Source: Duganella sp. 1411
Lineage (GTDB): Bacteria > Pseudomonadota > Gammaproteobacteria > Burkholderiales > Burkholderiaceae_D
Assembly: GCF_017833525.1 (NCBI RefSeq)
Contig: NZ_JAFICD010000008.1
Coordinates: 124,001 to 188,000 of the forward strand
Reading direction: 5' to 3'
DNA length: 64,000 nucleotides
This document shows, in pieces, positions 45,880 through 53,790 of the stretch. Numbering within the stretch: the stretch's first letter is position 1; each line of letters opens with the position of its first letter. The notes below the pieces were generated by a model. That model saw nothing but the letters and a program-made list of their open reading frames with translations. It searched no databases and was not told the DNA's origin. Both the position numbers and the translations under genes were made by a program.

Positions 45880-46826
45880 GCGAGCTTCACCCTGGGGTCG
45901 AGCGCCTGGTACATCAGATCGGTCAGCAGATTGAACACCATGGTCGCCACCGCCACGTACACGGTGATGGCCTTGATGACGGGAAAATCGCTGCGCTCGA
46001 CGGCCAGGATCACCTCGCGCCCGATGCCGGGAATGCCGAAGAAGCGCTCCAGCAGGAAGGCGCCGATCAGCAGCGCCGGCAGGCTAGCCATCACGTGCGT
46101 GACGATCGGAATGGCGGCGTTGCGCAGCACGTGCACCCACATCACGCGCCGCTCGCCCAGCCCTTTGGCGCGCGCCGTGCGCACATAATCCTGGCCGGCC
46201 TCGTCGAGCACGAAGCTGCGGTACAGCCGCAAGGTCGGCGCGATCGACACCGCCAGCCCGATCAGGATCGGCAGCGCCGCGTAGCGCAGCAGGTTCTCGC
46301 CCAGGCCGCGCCCCCAGCCCTGCACCGGGAACAGGCCGAGCTTGTACGCCAGCCCGTACTGCAGCACGATGATGTACACCAGGATGCTGACCGACATGCC
46401 GACGGTGCAGGCGATCATCACCGCGCGGTCGGCCGCCGAGCCGCGCGCGAAGGCGACCGCCAGCGCCAGCGCGACGCCGATCAGCGTTTCGAGCAGGGTC
46501 AGCGGAACGAGCACCGTCAGCGACGGCCCCAGCCGCGTGGCGATGATGTGCGCCACCGGCTCGCCGGTGGCCCAGCTCAGGCCGAAATCGAAGCTGACGA
46601 TCTGCCGGACGAAGATCCACAACTGGGCCGGGTAGGACTGGTCGACGCCGAGCTGGTGGCGGATGTTGGCGATGGCCTCGGCGTTGGCCATCTTGCCGGC
46701 CAGAATATAGGCCGGATCGCCGCCGACCCAGTTAAACAATATAAACACCAGCAGGATCACACCCAGCATGGTGGGCAGCATCTGCCACAGGCGCCGCACG
46801 ATATAAGCAAGCATGGCGTGCCGCAT
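45876..46826 (-). CDS. ABC transporter permease (DppB/YejB type)
   Basis: About 316 residues from ATG 46826 (alternatives 46856 and 46814). Typical N-terminus MLAYIVRRLWQMLPTMLGVILLVFILFNW; EAA loop YVRTARAKGLGERRVMWVHVLRNAAIP; end MYQALDPRVKLA. It is the first gene of the operon. No substrate-binding protein is encoded next to it, so substrate specificity is undetermined. It is divergent from the first TonB-dependent receptor with about 515 bases between the two starts. Confidence 0.92.
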   Translation of the reverse strand: MRHAMLAYIVRRLWQMLPTMLGVILLVFILFNWVGGDPAYILAGKMANAEAIANIRHQLGVDQSYPAQLWIFVRQIVSFDFGLSWATGEPVAHIIATRLGPSLTVLVPLTLLETLIGVALALAVAFARGSAADRAVMIACTVGMSVSILVYIIVLQYGLAYKLGLFPVQGWGRGLGENLLRYAALPILIGLAVSIAPTLRLYRSFVLDEAGQDYVRTARAKGLGERRVMWVHVLRNAAIPIVTHVMASLPALLIGAFLLERFFGIPGIGREVILAVERSDFPVIKAITVYVAVATMVFNLLTDLMYQALDPRVKLA

Positions 46827-47117
46827 CCCCGTCCCCAGCCAAAAAAGTGCCTCCACAATACAGCACTTCGCGCGCCGCCGGCAGGGGCAATCCGCGGCGC
46901 GGCCAGGGCGCCCTCCCCCGCGCGCGCCGCGGTGCTGAAATTTTCAGCCGGACGGAATAGACGCGCTGTGGCAAAAATGTGACATCCAGTATCTTTCCAA
47001 TCGGAAAATTACGACTTGCGGTGGCGCACCATGCCGTGGCGCGGCAACCACGGCGCCCAATACATTCCCTTCTTTTTTGCCAAGGCGCCAATGTTTCGCA
47101 GCACTCTTTCACCCTCG

Positions 47118-47240
47118 GCACCAAATTAGAGCGTTTTTTGACGCCGCTTTGGCGCGCCGCCGCGTCGCACGAAATCCTGCGTTTGTCCGCGATTGGCAAA
47201 ACTTTCTACGTTGACAGGCAATATCGCAGGGTGATCTGAT
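47118..47240 (+). promoter_or_regulatory. Conserved upstream block and promoter of receptor 1
   Basis: GCACCAAATTAGAGCG (47118-47133) lies 93 bases before TTGACA (47211-47216), which is followed after 18 bases by TCTGAT (47235-47240). The same pieces occur with 91- and 92-base distances before receptors 2 and 3. A short AACGTT-plus-T-run element follows near 47246-47263. The preceding 290 bases (46827-47117) contain no gene. Confidence 0.6.
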
Positions 47241-47342
47241 GGCGAATGGAGAAAACGTTACGTTTTTTTCACTGGCATGTGCCGACAAAAGATAGCGATC
47301 ACGCCCGTGGTCATCGATAGAAAGAATTGGGAGAACAACAGA

Positions 47343-50012
47343 ATGATGGTTGAAACGATATTGGCACGCTCCGTCCGCGCCGTCTGCGCCGGCGGTCTGC
47401 TGGGCCTGGGCCTGATCGCGCCCGCCGCGCAAGCGCAAACCGCCGACCAGCCGATGCAGCGGGTCGAAGTGACGGGCTCCTCGATCAAGCGCCTGGTGTC
47501 GGAGACGGCCAACCCGCTGTCCGTGTTCAAGGCCGACGACTTCGTCAAGCAAGGCCTGACGACGGCGCAGGAAGTGCTCGACCGCATCCCGTCGAACAGT
47601 TCGAGCTTCGGCGCCGGCAACGTCGTCGGCGGCAACAGCAGCGGCCTGCCGACCGGCGGCGCGGCCAGCGCCGACCTGCGCGGCCTGGGCGGCGACAAGA
47701 CCCTGGTGCTGCTCAACGGCCGGCGCATCGCCAACCATCCGTACGACGGCGCCAGCGTCGACCTCAACATCATTCCCGTGTCGGCCCTGGAGCGGGTCGA
47801 GGTGCTGCGCGACGGCGCCTCGGCCATCTATGGCACCGACGCCATCGGCGGCGTGATCAACTTCATCACCAAGCGCTCGGTGCAAACCACCACCATCAGC
47901 GCCGAGGCGGTGCTGCCGCGCGCGCCCGGCGCCGATGAAAAACGCGTCAACATCTCCAGCGGCTTCGGCGACCTGGAAAAGGACGGCTTCAACGTCTTCG
48001 GCGTGTTCGACCACCACAAGATCGACATCCTGACCTCGCAGCAGCGCGAGTTCTCCAAGACCGGCGTGATCCCCTCGCGCGGCCTGAACCTGACCTCCGG
48101 CACGACTTTCCCGGGCAACTACTTCGACGCCGGCTCCGGCGCCACCGGCAACCCCGGCTTCGCCAGCGGTTGCGACGCGCCGCTGTCGGTGCCGCGCGCC
48201 AGCAACGGCACCTGCCGACAGGACTACACGCGCCAGGTCGACGACCTGCCCGAGCAAAAGCAAACCGCCTTCTTCGGCAAGGCCACCTTCAAGATCAACA
48301 ACGACCACCAGGCCTCGATCGAGTACCTGCACTCGGAAAACGACGTCGTCTCGCACACGGCGCCGCCGCCGCAGACCAACCTGGTGCTGCCGATCACCAG
48401 TAAATACTACCCCGGCAACTCGGGCGGCGTGCCGGCCATGCCCGGCCTGTCCGGCGGCCCGCTGACGGTCAACTGGCGTCCGACCGAGGCCGGCCAGCGC
48501 GAGATCAATTCCAAGGGCGCGGCCGACCGCATCGCCATCTCGGCCGAGGGCCTGCTCGGCGGCTGGGACTACAAGACCGGCTTCACCTTGTCGGAAAGCC
48601 GTTCGGCCGAGTACTTCACCGGCGGCTACGTGCGCGACGAGAGCTTCGCCGCCGGCGTCTTCAACGGCATCCTCAACCCGTTCGGCAAGCAGGACGCGGC
48701 CGGCAAGACCTATCTGGACAGCACCGCGCTGCGCGGCCAGGTGCAAAAGGGCAAGACACGCAACACCGGCATCGACGCCAAGGCCAGCCGCGAGCTGATG
48801 GACCTGCCGGGCGGCAAGATGGCAATCGCCATCGGCGGCGAACTGCGCCGCGAAGAGGCCGACTTCTTCGTCAACCGCGACATCGCCGGCCAGGCGACCA
48901 GCTCCGGCCTGTCCGGTTCGCAGTCGACCAAGGGCGCGCGCACCGTCAAGGCCGTGTTCGGCGAGCTCAACCTGCCGCTGATCCAGGACCTGGAAGTGCA
49001 GCTGGCCACCCGTTTCGACGATTACAGCGACGCCGGCAACACCACCAACCCGAAACTGGGCGTGCGCTACCAGCCGACCAAGCAAGTGGTGCTGCGCGGC
49101 TCGGCCTCGACCGGCTTCCGCGCGCCGACCCTGTTCGAGAAGAACGCGCCGCAGTCGAAGAACGACACCAACAACTCGTACAACGACCCGATCCTGTGCC
49201 CCGGCGGCGTGCTGGCCAACAACCCGATCGCCAACCCGCTGCGCGATTGCGACCTGCAACAGTACAAGCTGCAGGGCGGCAACCAAAACCTGAGCCCGGA
49301 AAAATCGAAAACCTTCGCCTTCGGCGTGGTGGTCGAGCCGATCCCGCAGGCGACGTTGTCGGTCGACTACTGGAACATCAAGCTCAAGGACAAGATCAAC
49401 GCGCTGCCCGAGGAAGCCATTTACGGCGACTACGCCAAGTACCAGGCGCGCTTCCTGCGCAACCCGGACGGCACGCCGTACGCCATCCTGGACTTGAAGG
49501 AAAACCTGGGCAAGGTCAACACCGACGGCCTCGACGTCAGCCTGACCTTGCGTTCGGGTAACAGCGCGTACGGCAACTTCACCTTGACCGTCGACGGCAC
49601 CTACGTCCACAAGTATGAGTACCAGGACGAACGCAACGGCCCGTTCATCCAGAACGTCGGCCGCTACGCCGCCAACAATCCGGTGTTCCGCTGGAAGCAC
49701 AACGCCGCGCTGAACTGGCGCCTGGGTGTGTGGGCGGCGACGTTGGCGCAGTCGTACAAGTCCGGCTACACCGACCAGAACCTCGACATCGCCGACCAGT
49801 ACCTGAACAAGGTGCCGTCGTACAGCCTGTGGAACCTGTCGGCCACCTACACCGGCTTCAAGGGCGTGAGCCTGACGGCCGGCGTCAAGAACCTGCTCGA
49901 CAAGGACCCGCCGTTCTCCAACCAGGGCACGCTGTTCCAGAAAGGCTACGATCCGCGCTACACCGACGCCGTCGGCCGCGCGATCTACCTGCGCGGCAGC
50001 TACACCTTCTAA
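47343..50012 (+). CDS. TonB-dependent outer-membrane receptor 1
   Basis: An 889-residue receptor from ATG 47343 (TTGGGAG 11 bases upstream; an upstream frame to 47277 is untranslated leader). Signal peptide to AAQAQ, then RVEVTGSSIKRL as a conserved N-terminal motif, plug domain (ADLRGLGGDKTLVLLNGRRIANHP, DGASAIYGTDAIGGVINFITK), a 22-strand barrel, and the terminal aromatic signature GRAIYLRGSYTF. It imports an unknown large or scarce substrate using TonB energy. It shares its first codons and upstream region with receptors 2 and 3; its body is closest to receptor 5. Confidence 0.93.
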   Translation: MMVETILARSVRAVCAGGLLGLGLIAPAAQAQTADQPMQRVEVTGSSIKRLVSETANPLSVFKADDFVKQGLTTAQEVLDRIPSNSSSFGAGNVVGGNSSGLPTGGAASADLRGLGGDKTLVLLNGRRIANHPYDGASVDLNIIPVSALERVEVLRDGASAIYGTDAIGGVINFITKRSVQTTTISAEAVLPRAPGADEKRVNISSGFGDLEKDGFNVFGVFDHHKIDILTSQQREFSKTGVIPSRGLNLTSGTTFPGNYFDAGSGATGNPGFASGCDAPLSVPRASNGTCRQDYTRQVDDLPEQKQTAFFGKATFKINNDHQASIEYLHSENDVVSHTAPPPQTNLVLPITSKYYPGNSGGVPAMPGLSGGPLTVNWRPTEAGQREINSKGAADRIAISAEGLLGGWDYKTGFTLSESRSAEYFTGGYVRDESFAAGVFNGILNPFGKQDAAGKTYLDSTALRGQVQKGKTRNTGIDAKASRELMDLPGGKMAIAIGGELRREEADFFVNRDIAGQATSSGLSGSQSTKGARTVKAVFGELNLPLIQDLEVQLATRFDDYSDAGNTTNPKLGVRYQPTKQVVLRGSASTGFRAPTLFEKNAPQSKNDTNNSYNDPILCPGGVLANNPIANPLRDCDLQQYKLQGGNQNLSPEKSKTFAFGVVVEPIPQATLSVDYWNIKLKDKINALPEEAIYGDYAKYQARFLRNPDGTPYAILDLKENLGKVNTDGLDVSLTLRSGNSAYGNFTLTVDGTYVHKYEYQDERNGPFIQNVGRYAANNPVFRWKHNAALNWRLGVWAATLAQSYKSGYTDQNLDIADQYLNKVPSYSLWNLSATYTGFKGVSLTAGVKNLLDKDPPFSNQGTLFQKGYDPRYTDAVGRAIYLRGSYTF

Positions 50013-50053
50013 GCCTTTCCCCGCCCTCCAGCGCCGGTGCCAGCACCGGCGGT

Positions 50054-50088
50054 ACCCGGACCCGCCGCCAGGCGTGTCCGGGTTTTTT
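50054..50088 (+). terminator. Intrinsic terminator after receptor 1
   Basis: ACCCGGAC / GTCCGGGT arms with a 13-base loop, followed by six T, 42 bases after the stop codon. Confidence 0.75.
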
Positions 50089-50255
50089 CATGGCCGCGGC
50101 GATCCTGTGGGATAAATGTAACGTTCTGTATAAGCATTAACACAAATTCACGATGATTGTTCATGCACAATCATGTTGCACGCCCCCCCGCACCACCGCA
50201 TATTCGCTTATTTTTTGATAGCAATCCGATTTTTCCTCATGCCACCGCCCCCATT

Positions 50256-50376
50256 GCACCAAATTAGAGCGTTATCTCGTACCAATTTGAGGCACGCCGG
50301 CCCGGGTGGACAAAAACGCAGTAGTGCTTTTTGCATGATTTGCATATTGACAGCAAATCATGCCCGGTGATCTGAT
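50256..50376 (+). promoter_or_regulatory. Conserved upstream block and promoter of receptor 2
   Basis: GCACCAAATTAGAGCG (50256-50271), then TTGACA (50347-50352), 18 bases, TCTGAT (50371-50376). A further upstream block (about 50108-50176, starting ATAAATGTAACGTT) is shared with receptor 3. No gene lies in 50089-50458. Confidence 0.6.
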
Positions 50377-50458
50377 GCACAGATGAAGAACGTTTTCTTC
50401 GACGGCGAACCGCCGATAACAAAGAGTGTGCATCGTTTTGAAATTGGGAGAGCAACAT

Positions 50459-53332
50459 ATGATGGTTGAAACAGTATTGGCACGATCGGTACGCCTGGTG
50501 TGCGCCGGCGGCCTCATGGCCCTGGGCATGCAGGCCGCCGTGGCACAAACCGACGCGGCGCCGGACACCATGACGCGCGTCGAAATCACCGGTTCGTCGA
50601 TCAAACGGATCGCCAAGGAAGGTTCGCTGCCGGTGCAAACGCTGACCCGCGCCGATATCGATCAGAGCGGCGTCAACAACGTCGCCGACCTGGTCGCGCA
50701 ACTGCCGTCGATGCAGGGCTTCATCACCTCCTCGGCCTCCGTCAACGGCGGCGGCGCCGGCGTGCAGACCGCCTCGGTGCACGCGCTCGGTACCCAATAC
50801 ACGCTGGTGCTGCTCAACGGCCGCCGCATGGCGCCGTACGGCACCGGCAGCGCCGTCAACCTGGCCAGCATCCCGCTGGCCGCCGTCGAACGCGTCGAGA
50901 TCCTGACCGACGGCGCCTCGACCTTGTACGGCTCGGACGCCATCGCCGGCGTCATCAACTTCATCCTGAAAAAGAACCAGCGCGACCTGGTCATCGACGG
51001 CACGCTGACGGCGCCGGAAAAATCGGGCGGCCACACCACCAACTTCTCGATCTCCAAGGGCTTCGGCGACTTCGACACCGACGGCTACAACGTCCAGCTG
51101 TCGTACAGCCACGACGAGCAAAAGGCGCTGAACGCGTCCCAGCGCAGCTTCGCCAACTCCGGCGTGCACAAGTTCACCCAGAACGGCAAGCAGTACGCGA
51201 CCTGGCAGACCAGCATCAACTCGACCCCGGCCAACGTCGAGGTGGTCACCCCCAACGACGACGTCGTGCTCAACACCGATCTGCTCAACAAGGGCGGCTG
51301 CACCCAGGCCAACACCTTCTCGCGCAGCGGCGCCTGCCGCTACGACTACGCCGCCACCGTGCAGCTGCTGCCGCAACTGAAGCGCGACAGCGTGTTCGCC
51401 AACGGCACCCTGCGCCTGGGCAAGGACACCACCATGTTCAGCGAAGTGGTGCTGTCGAAGTTCACCAACACCGCGCGCTACGCGGCGGCGGCCCAGCCGC
51501 TGACCGTGTTCAGCACCGACCCGGTCACCGGCGTCAAGACCGTCAACAACAACTATGTGGGCGCGTATAACAACTCGGTGGTGCCGCTGCTGGCCGGCCA
51601 GGGCGTCAACCCGAACGACGTCACCGACGCGCTGCTGTACTACCGCGGCGCCGACGCCGGCGGCCGCACCGACGAATACCGCACCGACGCCGCCCACATC
51701 GTGCTCGGCGTGGACAGCTCGCTGGGCGGCTGGGACGTGGGCGCGGCCTACACCCACTCGCAGAACAAGCAGATCGACACCGCCGTGGCCGGCTATATGA
51801 GCGGCAACAAGTTCGAGGAACTGGTGCGCACCGGCGCCTATAACCCGTTCGTCTCGAACCCCGGCGCGGCGGCCACGCTGGCCCCGGCCGTGCTGCAGCA
51901 GGAACTGGACGTGATCCGGTCGAAGATCGACGTGGTCAGCGCGCACGCCTCGCGTGAAGTGTTCACGCTGCCGGGCGGCAGCGCCGCGCTGGGCACCGGC
52001 GCCGACTTCACCCGCCAAAGCTACAAGGACAATCCGTCGCGCATCGCCATGGGCCCCGGCCCCGGCAACCCGGGCTGGACCGACGTGGAAATCGGCGGCG
52101 GCACCGGTTCGCAGGCGCTCGACGCCACCCGCAACAACTGGGGCGCCTTCGCCGAACTGCTGATGCCGGTCATGAAGGACCTGGAAGTGACCACCGCCGT
52201 GCGCTACGACAGCTACGACGCCGTCGACAAGAAAAACGTCAGCTACGATTCGAGCGGCAACCCATCGCCGGCCGGCAAGGTCGGCGAGGACGTCGCCAAG
52301 GCCACCTACAAGCTGGCCGCGCGCTACACCCCGACCCAGTCGCTGCTGCTGCGCGGCTCGTACGGCACCGGCTTCAAGGCGCCGACGATGAACAACGTGG
52401 CCGACCCGCTGAAGAACGCCGGCTCGTCGAACTCGTTCCCCTGCCCGGTCAAGGCGCCGGACCCGCGCGCCGTCTACTGCCGTCCCGGCTCGTCGGAATA
52501 CGGCCTGCTCGACCGCGGCAACCCGGCCACCGGCGCCGGCGCGCTGCAGGCGGAAACGTCCAAGCAGGCCACGCTGGGCTTCCGCCTCGAGCCGAGCACC
52601 GCCATCTCGTTCGGCCTCGACATGTGGGACGTCAAGCTGAAGAACCAGATCCGCACGTTCTCGCAGGACCAGCTGTTCACCAACCCGGTGCTGGCCAACC
52701 AGTGGATCGCCGTCTACGCCGACCCTATCCAGAAGAGCAATGTGCTGGTGGCCGTGCGTTCGCCGCTGAACCTGGCGTCGTCGCACTTCCGCGGCATCGA
52801 CTGGGACACCACCCTGCGCGGCAACACCCCGATCGGCCGCGCCAGCGTCAACTGGACCGGTACCTATATGCTCAAGGCCGAGCAGGACGTGCCCGGCGTC
52901 GGCCTCGAGAAATCGATCGGCCGCTTCAACTCCTACGACGACGTGGTGTTCCGCGTGGTCTCGAAGCTGGTGTTCGCGCTCAAGACCTCCAACAAGCTGA
53001 GCAACTCGCTGACCCTCAACTACCGTTCCGGCTACCATGACAAGCCGATCACCGAAGACGACGCGGCGGTTCGCTCGGTCAACGCCGACGGCAGCATCGG
53101 CGGCGTGGTGGCGATGGACCGCGACGTCAGTTCGTACACGACGGCCGATTACCAGCTCAAGCTCGACTACGTGAAGAACCTGACCATCACGGCCGGTATC
53201 CGCAACCTGCTGGACAAGGACCCACCGTTCTCGGTGCGTAACTCCGGCGGCGGCAACCAGGTGGGCTACGACGGCCGCTACGCCGACCCGCTCGGCCGCA
53301 CCTTCTACCTGACCGGCACCTACAAGTTCTAA
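50459..53332 (+). CDS. TonB-dependent outer-membrane receptor 2
   Basis: A 957-residue receptor starting at ATG 50459 after GGGAG. Signal peptide ending QAAVAQ, RVEITGSSIKRIAKEGSLPV, plug with ALGTQYTLVLLNGRRMAP and STLYGSDAIAGVINFILKK, and a barrel ending GRTFYLTGTYKF. It is strongly similar to receptor 3 over its length, including DMWDVKLKNQIRTFS versus DLWDVKLKNQIQTLS, which points to a tandem duplication. No substrate can be named. It ends in the same terminator sequence as receptor 3. Confidence 0.93.
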   Translation: MMVETVLARSVRLVCAGGLMALGMQAAVAQTDAAPDTMTRVEITGSSIKRIAKEGSLPVQTLTRADIDQSGVNNVADLVAQLPSMQGFITSSASVNGGGAGVQTASVHALGTQYTLVLLNGRRMAPYGTGSAVNLASIPLAAVERVEILTDGASTLYGSDAIAGVINFILKKNQRDLVIDGTLTAPEKSGGHTTNFSISKGFGDFDTDGYNVQLSYSHDEQKALNASQRSFANSGVHKFTQNGKQYATWQTSINSTPANVEVVTPNDDVVLNTDLLNKGGCTQANTFSRSGACRYDYAATVQLLPQLKRDSVFANGTLRLGKDTTMFSEVVLSKFTNTARYAAAAQPLTVFSTDPVTGVKTVNNNYVGAYNNSVVPLLAGQGVNPNDVTDALLYYRGADAGGRTDEYRTDAAHIVLGVDSSLGGWDVGAAYTHSQNKQIDTAVAGYMSGNKFEELVRTGAYNPFVSNPGAAATLAPAVLQQELDVIRSKIDVVSAHASREVFTLPGGSAALGTGADFTRQSYKDNPSRIAMGPGPGNPGWTDVEIGGGTGSQALDATRNNWGAFAELLMPVMKDLEVTTAVRYDSYDAVDKKNVSYDSSGNPSPAGKVGEDVAKATYKLAARYTPTQSLLLRGSYGTGFKAPTMNNVADPLKNAGSSNSFPCPVKAPDPRAVYCRPGSSEYGLLDRGNPATGAGALQAETSKQATLGFRLEPSTAISFGLDMWDVKLKNQIRTFSQDQLFTNPVLANQWIAVYADPIQKSNVLVAVRSPLNLASSHFRGIDWDTTLRGNTPIGRASVNWTGTYMLKAEQDVPGVGLEKSIGRFNSYDDVVFRVVSKLVFALKTSNKLSNSLTLNYRSGYHDKPITEDDAAVRSVNADGSIGGVVAMDRDVSSYTTADYQLKLDYVKNLTITAGIRNLLDKDPPFSVRNSGGGNQVGYDGRYADPLGRTFYLTGTYKF

Positions 53333-53349
53333 AACGGGCCGGACGCATC

Positions 53350-53377
53350 AAAAGGACTCTTCGGAGTCCTTTTTTTT
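53350..53377 (+). terminator. Intrinsic terminator after receptor 2
   Basis: AGGACTC-TTCG-GAGTCCT followed by eight T. The identical hairpin follows receptor 3 at 56651. Confidence 0.9.
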
Positions 53378-53564
53378 GGGGGGGCGCCGGCGCGCGCGGC
53401 GCCGGCCGGCATCTGTCGCATAAATGTAACGTTACGTAAAAACATTAATCCAGATTCACGATGATTAATTTTGCACAACCATGTGGCAACCAGGGAGACG
53501 ACCGCCGGAGATTCACTTCTTTTTTGATAGCAAACCAATTTTTCACGACATGGCGCTGGGTAAT

Positions 53565-53686
53565 GCACCAAATTAAAGCGTTTTCGCGCCTCCTTTTGGC
53601 CCGCGCGGCGGCCAAACGGGCTATGGCATTTGCGCGTTTGTGCCATGCATTGCAGATTGACAGTCATTTGCGCCGGGTGATTTGAT
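53565..53686 (+). promoter_or_regulatory. Conserved upstream block and promoter of receptor 3
   Basis: GCACCAAATTAAAGCG (53565-53580), then TTGACA (53657-53662), 18 bases, TTTGAT (53681-53686). The far-upstream block (about 53418-53490, ATAAATGTAACGTTACG) matches that of receptor 2. No gene lies in 53378-53790. Confidence 0.6.
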
Positions 53687-53790
53687 AGCGAGATGAAAAG
53701 AACGTTCATGTTTTTTTCGCGGCGGTGCGACCGCCGAAAAAAATTAACTAAAACACACCCGTGTACACGTTTTGAATTGGGAGCTTAACA

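Noticed and set aside
47118..47133. NtrC enhancer reading of the GCACCAAATTAGAGCG motif
   Set aside because: Only half of the dyad fits and none of the three receptor promoters has a convincing -24/-12 sigma-54 element; a sigma-70-like pair is present. Kept only as an unassigned regulatory motif.
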